Source: Halorientalis sp.
Lineage (GTDB): Archaea > Halobacteriota > Halobacteria > Halobacteriales > Haloarculaceae
Length of the DNA: 64,000 nucleotides
Direction: 5' to 3'
NCBI RefSeq assembly: GCF_028275115.1
Contig: NZ_JAQCNH010000055.1
Location: forward strand, 62,001 to 126,000
In this document: piece after piece, positions 1-10,164 of the stretch
Numbering within the stretch: position 1 is the first letter of the stretch
Layout of the letters: each line of letters begins with the position of its first letter
Notes under the pieces: model-generated
The model's input: only the letters and a program-made list of their open reading frames with translations
Told to the model about the DNA's origin: nothing
Databases searched by the model: none
Program-made: the position numbers and the translations under genes

Positions 1-4
1 GGGC

Positions 5-658
5 GTGCGGGCCGAGCGGACCGCCGAGGCCAGTGACCGCGTCGAAGCCGGCGGGACGGTGTTGCGCGTGGCGGGTCCCGCACGTGAGATGTTGCGCGGC
101 GAACGTGTCGCCGTCAATCTCGCGGGTCACGCTTCCGGGGTCGCGACGAAGACCCGTCGGGCGGTGACCGCTGCCCGTGAGGTCAGTGACGGGGTCGCCG
201 TCGCAGCAACCCGGAAGACGACACCCGGGCTGCGCGGAATCGAGAAGCGCGCAGTCGTCGCCGGCGGCGGCGACACTCACCGGCTGGACCTCTCCCACAT
301 GGTGATGGTCAAGGACAACCACATCGCCGAGATGGGACTGACGGGAGCCGTCGAACAGTTCCGCGAGCGGGCGTCCTTCGCCACGAAGGTAGAAGTCGAG
401 GTCGAACGACCGGACGAAGCCCCGGTAGCCGCCGAAGCCGGCGCGGACGTCGTTCTGCTCGACAACATGCCCCCCGAGGAGACCGCGACTGCGGTAGCGA
501 ACCTCCGCGAACACGACGACGAGACGCTAGCGGAGGCCTCGGGCGAGATCGGTGTCGAGGACGTGCCTGACTACGCGGCGACGGGCGTGGACGTCATCTC
601 GATGGGGAGTCTGACACACTCGGCGGACACGCTAGATTACTCGTTCCGGACGGGATGA
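5..658 (+). CDS. nadC: Nicotinate-nucleotide pyrophosphorylase (carboxylating), 5'-truncated by window edge
   Basis: Translation contains QPRTase-type motifs (ATRKTTPGLRGIEKRAVVAGGGDTHRLDLSHMVMVKDNHI; VVLLDNMPPEE; DVISMGSLTHSA). Confidence 0.9.
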   Translation: MRAERTAEASDRVEAGGTVLRVAGPAREMLRGERVAVNLAGHASGVATKTRRAVTAAREVSDGVAVAATRKTTPGLRGIEKRAVVAGGGDTHRLDLSHMVMVKDNHIAEMGLTGAVEQFRERASFATKVEVEVERPDEAPVAAEAGADVVLLDNMPPEETATAVANLREHDDETLAEASGEIGVEDVPDYAATGVDVISMGSLTHSADTLDYSFRTG

Positions 659-1395
659 GGGCCGCCGAGGTCGGCCGCGAGCATAATCTCGTCGACCGGT
701 TCGCCGTCGATCTCGAAGTGGTCGTCCCGGACGGCCTCGATGCGCCAGCCGTTCTCCTGGAGAAAGGAGACGGCGAGGTCGTTGGTCTCGGGCAGGGAGT
801 TGTACACGCGCCGAGAGCCGTTGGCACGGGCCCACTCCATGCCGCGCTGAAGCAGGTGGCTCCCGATGCTGTACCGGCGGTACTCGACGAGGACGCCGAC
901 AGTAATCTCGGCGGTGTGAGCGAGTTTCGCCAGCCGTGGGACCTCGACCTGACACCAGCCGACGACTTCGTCCTCGACGGTCGCCACGAAAAACACGCGC
1001 GTTTCACCGACGTTGTGCCGGAGCAGGGCGTCCTCGTACTCGATCTGCTCGGCGACGCTCTCGGCGACGATGTGTTTCCTGCTGTCTGCGATTTCGCGGA
1101 CGACGCCGAGCAGTCCCGAGGTGTCCTCCTGCCGGGCCGGCCGAATAAGATAGTTCAGACCCGCCGTCTCGTGTTCCTCGCGCTCGCCCTCCGCAAGCTC
1201 GATCCGGAGTTTCCCGCCCTCCTCGCGGAGGTAGCCGTCCCGCTTCAGGATCGACACGTGGTGCCGGAAGGTTTCGGGGTCGATACCGACGTATTCGGCG
1301 GCCTCGCTCGTGTCGACGACCCCGTGACGTTCGATGTACCGATAGATCGACATCCGGTCGTCGTCGTCGAGATCGAGAGAACCGAAAGGACTCAT
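637..1395 (-). CDS. GNAT-family acetyltransferase with N-terminal winged-helix domain
   Basis: N-terminal HTH (DTSEAAEYVGIDPETFRHHVSILKRDGYL), then GNAT-like region (ITVGVLVEYRRYSIGSHLLQRGMEWARANG). Confidence 0.75.
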   Translation of the reverse strand: MSPFGSLDLDDDDRMSIYRYIERHGVVDTSEAAEYVGIDPETFRHHVSILKRDGYLREEGGKLRIELAEGEREEHETAGLNYLIRPARQEDTSGLLGVVREIADSRKHIVAESVAEQIEYEDALLRHNVGETRVFFVATVEDEVVGWCQVEVPRLAKLAHTAEITVGVLVEYRRYSIGSHLLQRGMEWARANGSRRVYNSLPETNDLAVSFLQENGWRIEAVRDDHFEIDGEPVDEIMLAADLGGPHPVRNE

Positions 1396-1595
1396 ATTGA
1401 CCTTTCTAAGGGCTCCCGTCGTATACAACTTACTGTCGTCTGACAGGACCTGTGAGCAGACTGGAGCGTGACCGGTTGGGGTCGCGCGCTGGCCCCGATT
1501 GACTCCTCGTCGGCGTGTCCGGGACGCTTCGTCGGTAGGCAGTCCGACCGATCCGCTTCCGGTCGGTTAAGTGGCCCGGCCCGCTCTGTGCGGAC

Positions 1596-2000
1596 GTGAC
1601 AGACGAGACGAGTGCCCCTGGCTTCGGGGTCGTAGCGATACGGTTCGCCCTCGCCGTCACGGCCGGTGGGAGCCTCGGCGTCGTCGGATACGTCGTGTTC
1701 CCGGACCCGTTCCCGGGGCTGCTCGCAGGAGTCGTGACCGCCGCCGGTATCTTCCTTCTGGTTCCGCTACTGCTCGCTCCGGACGCGATCCCGCGCGACG
1801 CGGGTGAGCGGCGGACGGTTGGGGTCGACCCCATCCCAGCCGGCGTCGCTCTCGCGGGGAGCGCCCCCCTGGTTTTCATTGGGATGTTCGTCTCGGGTTC
1901 GACCGCGCTGGCCGCGACGCTCGCGCTGTTAGGTGCGGTCGCGAGCTACCGACTTGTTTCGGCGGCCGTGCCCGAGCAACTGCCAGCCGCCGGCGAGTAA
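1596..2000 (+). CDS. Small multi-TM hypothetical membrane protein
   Basis: 134-aa ORF with about 4 hydrophobic segments; convergent with gpmI. Confidence 0.6.
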   Translation: MTDETSAPGFGVVAIRFALAVTAGGSLGVVGYVVFPDPFPGLLAGVVTAAGIFLLVPLLLAPDAIPRDAGERRTVGVDPIPAGVALAGSAPLVFIGMFVSGSTALAATLALLGAVASYRLVSAAVPEQLPAAGE

Positions 2001-3569
2001 TCACTCGAGCAGTGATTCACCGGTCATCGCGTCGGGTCGTTCGATATCCGCGAGTGACAGCAGCGTCGGTGCCACGTCCGCGAGCGTGCCGCCGTCTCTG
2101 GCCGTCCGACCGCCGTCTCCGCCGGTCGCATCGAGATAGACGAAGGGGACTGAATTGAGCGTGTGGGCGGTGTGAGGGGTCTCGACCGTACCGAGGTCGT
2201 CGGCGTTGCCGTGGTCGGCGGTCACCAGCACGTCAGCGCCTGCGGCCTGCACGGCCTCGACCAGCCGACCGACCTCGTCGTCGACTGCCTCGACGGCCGC
2301 GACGGCGGCGTCGAAGTCGCCGGTGTGGCCCACCATATCCGGGTTCGCGTAGTTGAGGACCAGCGCGTCGGGGTCCTCGGATTCTATGCGGGTCGTCGCC
2401 GTGTCGGTCACGGCCGGCGCGCTCATCTCGGGTCGCTGGTCGTAGGTGGGCACGTCCGGACTCTGGACAATTTCGCGAACTTCGCCGGGGAACTCCACCT
2501 CGCGGCCGCCGTTGAGGAAGTAGGTGACGTGGGCGTACTTTTCGGTCTCCGCGATTCGCAACTGAGTGTGGCCGGTGTCCGCGAGGACCTCGCCCAGCAC
2601 GTCCCTGGGCTGGGTGGGTGGGTACGCGACGGGCAGGTCGTAGGTCCTGTCGTACTCCGTCATCGTGACCAGTCGCGTCTCCGGCGGGTCGGTCGCGAAG
2701 TCCCAGTCCGAATCGATGTCGGCCAGCATCCGGGTGAGTTGGCGGGCCCGGTCGGAGCGAAAATTGAAGAACACGACCGAGTCACCGTCTCGCAGCGCGG
2801 GACGGCCGCTCGCCGCGCGTTGCCCGTCGGTGTCGCCGTCGGAGCGGGCGGGACCGCCCTCGACCAGCGTCGGCTCGACGAACTCGTCGGTGGTGTTCCG
2901 GTCGTAGGAGGCGGTGACAGCGTCGACCGCAGTTTCGGCGCGGTGCTCGGCCTCGCGGTTCACGATGGCGTCGTAGGCCTTCCTCGTCCGCTCCCAGTTC
3001 CGGTCCCGGTCCATCGCGTAGTATCGGCCTGTGACGGTCGCAACGTGGCCGGTCCCACGCTCCTCGGCGTGGGCCGACAGCGACCGGAGGGACGCCGCAC
3101 CGCTCGTGGGCGCGGTGTCCCGGCCGTCCGTGAACGCGTGCGTGACGGTCTCCACATTCCGTTCGGCGGCGATATCGATCAGCGCATGCAGATGGGACTG
3201 AGCGGAGTGAACGCCGCCGTCGCTGACCAGCCCCACGAAGTGGACGCGGCCGTCGTGGTCACGGGCGTAGTCGAGCGCCGAGCCAAGCGCCTCGTTTCTA
3301 CCCAACTCGTCGTCGGCGATGTCGTCGGCGATCCGAGTCGTCTCCTGCTTGACGACGCGGCCGGCACCGATGGTGAGGTGGCCGACCTCGCTGTTGCCCA
3401 TCTGCCCTTCGGGCAGCCCCACTCGGCGGCCGTGTGTCTTCAGAGTGGTCGATGCCCCCCGTTCGCGAAAACGGTCGACGTTCGGCGTGTCGGCGGCACG
3501 AACCGCATCCCGGACCGACTCGTCGGAATTGAGTCCCCAACCGTCGAGGATGACCAGACCCACCTGCAT
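2001..3569 (-). CDS. gpmI: 2,3-bisphosphoglycerate-independent phosphoglycerate mutase
   Basis: VILDGWGLN start, GNSEVGHLTIGAGRVV, FTDGRDTAPTSG, NYANPDMVGHTGDF, TADHGNAD motifs. Confidence 0.95.
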   Translation of the reverse strand: MQVGLVILDGWGLNSDESVRDAVRAADTPNVDRFRERGASTTLKTHGRRVGLPEGQMGNSEVGHLTIGAGRVVKQETTRIADDIADDELGRNEALGSALDYARDHDGRVHFVGLVSDGGVHSAQSHLHALIDIAAERNVETVTHAFTDGRDTAPTSGAASLRSLSAHAEERGTGHVATVTGRYYAMDRDRNWERTRKAYDAIVNREAEHRAETAVDAVTASYDRNTTDEFVEPTLVEGGPARSDGDTDGQRAASGRPALRDGDSVVFFNFRSDRARQLTRMLADIDSDWDFATDPPETRLVTMTEYDRTYDLPVAYPPTQPRDVLGEVLADTGHTQLRIAETEKYAHVTYFLNGGREVEFPGEVREIVQSPDVPTYDQRPEMSAPAVTDTATTRIESEDPDALVLNYANPDMVGHTGDFDAAVAAVEAVDDEVGRLVEAVQAAGADVLVTADHGNADDLGTVETPHTAHTLNSVPFVYLDATGGDGGRTARDGGTLADVAPTLLSLADIERPDAMTGESLLE

Positions 3570-3917
3570 ACGCGGGGGGTGTCGGGGGCGACGTAATTAC
3601 CCTTCGACTCGGCCGCTACCCCGCCGTCCGGACGGGGTCGGGCCGGTTTCGGACGACGTTCGCGCGGTTTCGAGGCCGAACTGTACTCTCGAAACGTCCA
3701 CGTCGGATTGGTATAACAGTAGAGGACGACAGGTTCGCTCGACAGGCACAACGTTCTTGACCGTGGTCGGGGGCTCGACGCGGTCGGGGACGCGGGCGCC
3801 GGTCCACTCCTATCGGGGCGGTAACGGAGAAACCGGACGGGACACGACGTGTCTCGGACCACGGCAGCAGTGTACGAGACCACCGAGATTATATAACCAG
3901 ACGGCCAGAGCTAACCC

Positions 3918-4313
3918 ATGGAGACGACCATCGTGGACGAGGCCTTCGCCGATAAGTTGGTGACGACCGCACGGACGGCAGCGGGCGACAGCCTCCGCTC
4001 GTTGACCTACTTTACGCGCTCGAACTTCGAGCAACTGTATCTCCGCGATGACCTCGAACGCGACGCCGACCTGGACAGTTTCATCGGTCACGAGTGGCGG
4101 GGCTTCAAGAACACGACCGACGCGTACCAGGGCACCGAACTGGGCGAGTACCGCTACACCATTCGCGTCTTCGAGAACGGCTTCCTCCTGCGTGTGACCA
4201 GCGACCGTGACGGTGTGTTCCTCACCACTGACGGCGCGACAATCCGGGATTTCAACTCCTACGTCACCGCGATCAAGGAGATTCTGGACGAGAAAACCGG
4301 CCGTGACGAGTGA
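3918..4313 (+). CDS. Conserved haloarchaeal hypothetical protein
   Basis: 131-aa acidic ORF with plausible start; precedes nurA on the same strand. Confidence 0.6.
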   Translation: METTIVDEAFADKLVTTARTAAGDSLRSLTYFTRSNFEQLYLRDDLERDADLDSFIGHEWRGFKNTTDAYQGTELGEYRYTIRVFENGFLLRVTSDRDGVFLTTDGATIRDFNSYVTAIKEILDEKTGRDE

Positions 4314-4388
4314 GATGGCGGTCGACCCGGAGGCGGCGTCCGGTTCGGCCCCGGACACTTTTGTCGCCCCCATTCTTTCGACCGGGTA

Positions 4389-5639
4389 ATGACCCTCGAC
4401 CCGGTGCATTTCGACGGAATCGCCAAGCTCGCCGACCGCATCGAGAGCGGCGTCGACACCAGCGACCACCGGGACCTCGCGGGCACCGTCTGGACCGAGT
4501 TCCTCGACCCCCTCTACGACGAGGGGACACCGATCCTCGAACCGCTCGGTGACCAGCGCTGTCGGTTGGTCGACGCCGAGGACGCGGCACTGATGGAGTC
4601 CCCGTTCCCCACTCAGCACGGCCTCGACTCGGGAACCATCAACCCCACGACGTTCAAAAACGGGCTCGTCATCGACGTGGCGCAGGCCGCGATGGCCGCC
4701 GTCCCGTCCGATCTGGACCTGCATCGTGGTCGCACCATCGTCAGCACCGTCCACTCGAACGACGGCACCGTCGACGTGACGGAGGACGACTGGAGCCTGT
4801 TCGACCGGGGCTACGGTCGCGGGCGCATCCTCCAGGCCCCCCGCGTCGATCGGTTCGAGCAGACCGTCGTCCACGCCTTGGCGCTCTACCTGGCCGAGAG
4901 CAAACACGCCACTCTCAACGCCGAGGTCGTCTCGGACCTCCTCGTCCTGGACGGGCCGATCTACCCGACCGGGCTCCTGAAGTGGACCGACCAGGACCCC
5001 ACGCTCGCGGAGTTGCTCGTCGAGGACGAACGCCCCCGCGACGTAGTGCAGCAATACGTCGACCTCGTCGAGCAGTTCGTCACCCGCGACGTCCCCCTCG
5101 TCGGCTTCGTCAAGAGTACGGCCTCGAAGGCGATTACCAGAACGGTGCGCCGGAAGTCCGCGGCACCGTGGGTCAACGACGCCGCCCTGTTCGAGCAGAT
5201 TCTCCGCCGGACCGACGGCGACGGCGACACCGACACCGACGTGCTCACCTTCACCAACTGGTTCGTCTCCCGGGCCGGCGCGGACTGCCCGCTCTCCGTC
5301 GAGAGCTCGCTCGACCTCGAGTTGACGAAGGAACTCGACCCCGAGGCCTACGAGGTCACCTTCTTCGTCATCTACGACCCCCGAGAGGAGCTGATCTATC
5401 GGGTCGAAGCCCCCTACGCGTTCACCGAGGACCCCGGCCTGCGCGAGGACCTGGCCATGCAGGTCGTCGGGGACGTAGCCGCACAGACTGGGCCGCCGCT
5501 CGCCGTCGAGAAGGCCGACGAACTGGCGCGCATCAGTCGACAGGAGAAGGCGGCGCTCCAGCGCCAGCTCGAGGAGACGTTTTCGAGCGACCGCCAGCGC
5601 GAGTACGACGACGTGCGCTGGGAGGGCGCGGAGTTCTAG
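4389..5639 (+). CDS. nurA: NurA-domain DNA repair nuclease
   Basis: NurA-like acidic motifs (GLDSGTINPTTFKNGLVIDVAQAAM; LLVLDGPIYPTGLLKW); followed by a HerA-type ATPase. Confidence 0.8.
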   Translation: MTLDPVHFDGIAKLADRIESGVDTSDHRDLAGTVWTEFLDPLYDEGTPILEPLGDQRCRLVDAEDAALMESPFPTQHGLDSGTINPTTFKNGLVIDVAQAAMAAVPSDLDLHRGRTIVSTVHSNDGTVDVTEDDWSLFDRGYGRGRILQAPRVDRFEQTVVHALALYLAESKHATLNAEVVSDLLVLDGPIYPTGLLKWTDQDPTLAELLVEDERPRDVVQQYVDLVEQFVTRDVPLVGFVKSTASKAITRTVRRKSAAPWVNDAALFEQILRRTDGDGDTDTDVLTFTNWFVSRAGADCPLSVESSLDLELTKELDPEAYEVTFFVIYDPREELIYRVEAPYAFTEDPGLREDLAMQVVGDVAAQTGPPLAVEKADELARISRQEKAALQRQLEETFSSDRQREYDDVRWEGAEF

Positions 5640-6004
5640 TGAGTCTCGGCTTCGGTCTTCGTGACTTCGACCTCGACCGCCTCTTTGTCGACGCCGACGC
5701 GGGCGAACTGGGTACGGACGTGTTCCTCGGCGGCCTCGATGGCGCGCTCGCGGGTCTCGAAGCCGTGGGGCATCGGCGACTCGAAAGCGACGTTGAGGTC
5801 GCGGCCGCCAATGGTGGTCGACTGGCCGCCGCTCTCGACCTCGTAGAAGGCGTCACAGACCCAGACGTAGGGGGCGTCCCCGTCGGGCGCACCCTTGAAC
5901 GACGGCGGGGACTCGCCGCGCTCGTACAGCGTCCCGGTCAGGTTGGTTCCCCCGGCGGAACCTCGAACGAGTAACATAGATACGAGTACGCGACCGGCGG
6001 GCAA
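5636..6004 (-). CDS. Conserved haloarchaeal hypothetical protein
   Basis: 122-aa ORF with coherent acidic composition; convergent with nurA by 4 bp. Confidence 0.6.
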   Translation of the reverse strand: MPAGRVLVSMLLVRGSAGGTNLTGTLYERGESPPSFKGAPDGDAPYVWVCDAFYEVESGGQSTTIGGRDLNVAFESPMPHGFETRERAIEAAEEHVRTQFARVGVDKEAVEVEVTKTEAETH

Positions 6005-6082
6005 AAAGGCCGCGTCGCTGTGACCGGCCCGACCCCGCAGTCGGGGGAAACGCGTTTGACCCGCCAGTCCGATATGGCTGGT

Positions 6083-7999
6083 ATGTCTGATCTGGGCGAT
6101 TTCACCGACTACGAGGGCGGCGCGGACGAGACGTCTGCGAGTGGCGACGACGGAGTGGTCGCCGAGGGGGCGGCCGCCGACGGGACAACCGCGACGGAGC
6201 CGATGGCCGACGAGGGGGAACCGGCCGACGAGTCGCTCGAGTTCGAGACGGTCGACGTGTCGCCCGCAGGGAAAGACCGGGGCATCGGCGTGCTCTCAGC
6301 GTCGGAGGGGTTGACGATCAGCGAGGACCCGGACGACACCAACCTCCGCGCCTACGTCACCGTCGCGAACCGCTCGTCCGTTCGGATCGGAAAGTATCTG
6401 CTCGTCCCCTACCCGGACGGTGAGCGGTTGTTCTGCCGGATCACCGCACTGGAGTACGCCCAGGAGTTCCGCACCGACGACGCCACCGAGATTCACGCCC
6501 GGCGAGCGATGCGCCAGCGCGGCATCGACGAACAGGATTTCAAGTTCATGGCCACGCTGGAACCGGTGGCCGTTCTCTTCGAGGAGGGAGTGGCGCGAGG
6601 CCCACCGGGTCAGTCGAGCGGCGACGAGCCGTCGGACGGCGGCGAATTGAAACGCCGCATGACCGACCGGGTGCCAAAACCCGAGACGGTGGTGCGGCCC
6701 GCGACCGACAAATCGGAGATCAAGACCGGCCTGAAGATGCCCGAGGATGGCGTGTTCCTGGGCCACCTCGCAGTAGGTGGTGAACGCGTCCGGACCGCGG
6801 CCGAGCCACCGACCATCGACTACCGACTAAAAGACGACTACGACGCCGGCGATCCGCTCGTCTTCCGCCACACGCTCGTCGCCGGGGGGACCGGGTCCGG
6901 GAAGACTCACGGCTCGAAGAACATCCTCAGGCAGTACCTCGACGCGGAGCGGACCTATCCCGTCGAGTCCGGCGAGGACCGCGAGGTGCAGGCCGCAGTC
7001 GTCCAGTTCGACCCCCAGGACGAGTACGCGCAGATGCACGACGACAATCCCAATCTCGACGACGACGGCCGGCGACGGCTGGAGGGGGAAGGGGTCGCCT
7101 ACGGCGGCCACGACGACACCGTCGCGTTCGTCCCAAAAGTCGGCGGGGCGAGCTACGCCGCCGACCACCACCGCGCCGAGCAGGTGGCCTTCACCATCCC
7201 CTTCTCGATGGTGCGGGGCAACCCCTGGCTGGTGTCGGGCGGGGGCCTCAACGACAACCAGTATTCGGGCCTGCGATACCTCCTGACGCGCTTTTTTGAC
7301 GATTACGGGGCCGACGGGCAGTACCAGCAGTTCGTCTCGTTCCTCGACGACCCCGCGCTGAAAGAGGAACTCGACGAGAGTGGGCGCGTCCACGAGGCGA
7401 CCTTCGACGCGGTGCGCCGCCGGGTGCGCGGGTTCGGCGACGTGTTCGACCAGGACGCCCGGCCGATCACCGAACTGGTCACTGACTTCGTCCGCCCCGG
7501 CGGGCTGACGGTGGTTCCGACCTACCACGTCAACGACCGACGAGCGACCGAGACCGTCGTGCTGGCGCTGTCGAGTCTCCTGGTCGACCAGAAGCTCTCG
7601 AACGACCCCCACTACGACCGGATCAAGGAGACACCGCTGGTCGTCGGGATGGACGAGGCCCACAACTTCCTGACCGACGCCGACAGCGTGCAGGCCCGGA
7701 AGGTAATCGGGAAGTTCACCGAGGCCGCCAAGCAGGGCCGCAAGGAACGACTCGGCCTGTTTCTCATCACCCAGGACCCACAGGACATCGCCGAACCCGT
7801 CTTCAAGCAGATCAACACTACCGTGGTGCTCAATCTCGGCGACGAGGACGCAATCTCCGCGGTGAACATCCCCGCCAATCTGGAAGCCAAGGTGCCGTAC
7901 ATGGAGAAGGGCCAGATGGTCGTCTACTCGCCGGACAACTCAGAACCCGTCGAGTTGATCGGTCTCCCCGTGTGTGTGACCAAACACGGCCGGGACTGA
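6083..7999 (+). CDS. herA: HerA-like bipolar helicase/translocase ATPase
   Basis: Walker A GGTGSGKTHGSKN, Walker B VVGMDEAHNFL, FLITQDPQDIAEPVFKQINTTVVLNL; about 440 nt downstream of nurA. Start chosen at MSDLGDF. Confidence 0.85.
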   Translation: MSDLGDFTDYEGGADETSASGDDGVVAEGAAADGTTATEPMADEGEPADESLEFETVDVSPAGKDRGIGVLSASEGLTISEDPDDTNLRAYVTVANRSSVRIGKYLLVPYPDGERLFCRITALEYAQEFRTDDATEIHARRAMRQRGIDEQDFKFMATLEPVAVLFEEGVARGPPGQSSGDEPSDGGELKRRMTDRVPKPETVVRPATDKSEIKTGLKMPEDGVFLGHLAVGGERVRTAAEPPTIDYRLKDDYDAGDPLVFRHTLVAGGTGSGKTHGSKNILRQYLDAERTYPVESGEDREVQAAVVQFDPQDEYAQMHDDNPNLDDDGRRRLEGEGVAYGGHDDTVAFVPKVGGASYAADHHRAEQVAFTIPFSMVRGNPWLVSGGGLNDNQYSGLRYLLTRFFDDYGADGQYQQFVSFLDDPALKEELDESGRVHEATFDAVRRRVRGFGDVFDQDARPITELVTDFVRPGGLTVVPTYHVNDRRATETVVLALSSLLVDQKLSNDPHYDRIKETPLVVGMDEAHNFLTDADSVQARKVIGKFTEAAKQGRKERLGLFLITQDPQDIAEPVFKQINTTVVLNLGDEDAISAVNIPANLEAKVPYMEKGQMVVYSPDNSEPVELIGLPVCVTKHGRD

Positions 8000-8292
8000 T
8001 CAGCCGTCCGTGCCGGATGCCTCTCTCGGCCCTTCGCCCGTTGTCGACCGCTCGGGCGGATTTGGCCCTCAGTGCTTCGATACGGTCACCGATTGAGAGA
8101 CGGAGTGTCGGCTGCTGGCAGCGTCCGCCGGTCTGTCGTCGCAGGGCCGTCGCTGCCGTCTCCGGACTGGTCGGCGCGGCGGCGTACGTGCCGGCTTCGC
8201 ACAGAGGGCGTTTCTCTATCTTGTCAGGTGACACGAGTGGGCGGCAGACTCGCGGCGGGAACTTTCAAATCCCAAGAGTGGTAATTAATAAC

Positions 8293-8718
8293 ATGGGAAA
8301 GCGAATACTGGTCCCCGTCGACGGCTCCGAGCAGTCCTGGGAGGCCTCTGACTTCGCCATACGGGAACACCCCGAGGCAGAGTTCGTGTTGTTGCACGTC
8401 ATCAATCCGGCCGAAGCGGGGTACAGCGCCAGTACGTCGTTCCCGGCCGCCTCGGAGGAGTGGTACGAACACGCCAAGGAGGACGCCGAGGAACTGTTCG
8501 AGGAGTTCGAGGTGCAGAGAAAGCCCGGTGTGGTCGTCGAGACGGACACAGTCGTCGGTAAGCCCGCTCGCGCCATCGTCGAGTACGCCGAGGAACACGA
8601 CATCGACCGCATCGTGATGGGGAGCCACGGGCGCTCGGGTGTCACCCGAATCCTGCTGGGCAGCGTCGCGGAGAACGTCGTGCGGAACGCGACGGTTCCA
8701 GTCACCGTCGCGCGGTAA
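8293..8718 (+). CDS. Universal stress protein (UspA family)
   Basis: MGKRILVPVDGSEQSWEA...MGSHGRSGVTRILLGSVAENVVRNATVPVTV. Confidence 0.92.
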   Translation: MGKRILVPVDGSEQSWEASDFAIREHPEAEFVLLHVINPAEAGYSASTSFPAASEEWYEHAKEDAEELFEEFEVQRKPGVVVETDTVVGKPARAIVEYAEEHDIDRIVMGSHGRSGVTRILLGSVAENVVRNATVPVTVAR

Positions 8719-8827
8719 ACGACCCGAAATGCGCGAGTGGGGAGGAATGGCCCGTGAGCGGGAGAGCGAGCCGATTGTTGCCTGACCGAGCGCCCCTGTG
8801 GGGCGCGAAGGAAGTACGAAAAGCTCG

Positions 8828-10015
8828 TCAGAAAATGTTGGCCTGCTGGTACACCGAGATTCCGTCACCGGTAATCTCGTACGGTTTGGTCTCTCGGGAG
8901 TGGTTGGCGTTGCGGATTTTCTGAATCTCGACGGCCATGCGGGTCTCGCGGGTCTCCTGGCGGACGTACCGCAGGTGAAAAACGGCGTCGGTCAGGTACT
9001 CGATGATGCCGTGGCGGGAGGCGTACTTGTGAGACTCGCTGGCTTCGGAGGTGAGCATCGTGGTGACGCCGGCCTCTTTCAGCGAGCGGGTGAAGTCGAA
9101 CACCTGCGTCCGGCGTTTGGCTTGGTTGTCGTACATCATCTCCAGAAGCGACACCGAGTCCAGCACGAGACGGTCGGCACCGAAGTCCGTGATGAGTTCG
9201 GGAAGTTCGGCTTGGATGTTCTGGAGGCTGTTCGCCATCTCGACCGGGTCAAGGTCGATGATGGCGAGCTCGCCCTCCGCCTCGTACTGTTCGAAGTTCC
9301 AGTCGCGCTCGTCGGCAGTCGCCATGATGCCGTCGTGGCTCTGTTCGAGTGTAATGAACACCGCCTTCTCGGTGTCGTCTTTTTCCAGGCCGTGGTGGAG
9401 AAACTGGAGGCCGAACGTAGTCTTCCCGGTCCCTGCCGAGCCGATGGTGACGGTGAGATGGCGACGCGGAATCCCACCCTGGATCATGTCGTCGAGTCCC
9501 TGGATGCCCACGTCGAGGCGGGGGATATCGGACTCGAAATCCTCCTCGTCGAACTCACTGCCGCCACCGCCGCCACCACCGTCACCGGCCGAGCCAAACG
9601 CCGAGGCGAAGTCGTCGTCGAACAGGTCGTCGTCGCCGCCCTCACCGCTACCGCCGAACGGATCATCGCCGCCATCGCCACCACCGCCGAATGGTCCCTC
9701 GCTACCCGGGTCGTCGCTCTCGGCGTCACCGAACGCGGCGCCATCGCCGCTCTCGGCACTGAACGGGCTCTCGCCCCCGTCGCCGTGTTCCTCGTCGAAG
9801 CTGCCGGCATCGTCCCCGCGCTCAAAGGGACTGTCGCTCTCGTCGCCGAAGGGCGAATCGTCGCCCTCGTTCGCAGTACCGAATGGGTTGTCGGCTTCGT
9901 TACCGAAAGGGGAGCCTTCGTCGGTGGACGTGTCGTCGTTCCCGTCGTCAGTGGTTTTGGAGTCGGCGTCGTCTTCGTCGACGGCGCTCTCGAACCAGTC
10001 GTCGTTCTCACTCAT
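8828..10015 (-). CDS. KaiC/RadA-like ATPase with long acidic N-terminal low-complexity region
   Basis: Walker A GSAGTGKTTF, LDVGIQGLDDMIQGGIPRRHL, VLDSVSLLEMMY; about 170 aa D/G/S/PF-rich N-terminus. Confidence 0.85.
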   Translation of the reverse strand: MSENDDWFESAVDEDDADSKTTDDGNDDTSTDEGSPFGNEADNPFGTANEGDDSPFGDESDSPFERGDDAGSFDEEHGDGGESPFSAESGDGAAFGDAESDDPGSEGPFGGGGDGGDDPFGGSGEGGDDDLFDDDFASAFGSAGDGGGGGGGSEFDEEDFESDIPRLDVGIQGLDDMIQGGIPRRHLTVTIGSAGTGKTTFGLQFLHHGLEKDDTEKAVFITLEQSHDGIMATADERDWNFEQYEAEGELAIIDLDPVEMANSLQNIQAELPELITDFGADRLVLDSVSLLEMMYDNQAKRRTQVFDFTRSLKEAGVTTMLTSEASESHKYASRHGIIEYLTDAVFHLRYVRQETRETRMAVEIQKIRNANHSRETKPYEITGDGISVYQQANIF

Positions 10016-10164
10016 GCGGGACCCTCACTGACCGACGGGTGGCCATGTTCGGTTCTGGGTATGCTGCGTGATTAATGTTACCCGGTATTCACCGGCCGAT
10101 ACGCTCACACCGGCCGGGTCGGGTCCGCCCGGTTTATATTGGCTCGTTGCCAACCTCGAAACGG

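Noticed and set aside
2163-3596. 477-aa plus-strand ORF opposite gpmI
   Set aside because: High-GC shadow ORF antisense to a clearly recognisable phosphoglycerate mutase; composition is not protein-like.
8798-10075. 425-aa plus-strand ORF
   Set aside because: Antisense to the KaiC-like ATPase; Ala/Val-rich artefact of the acidic repeats.
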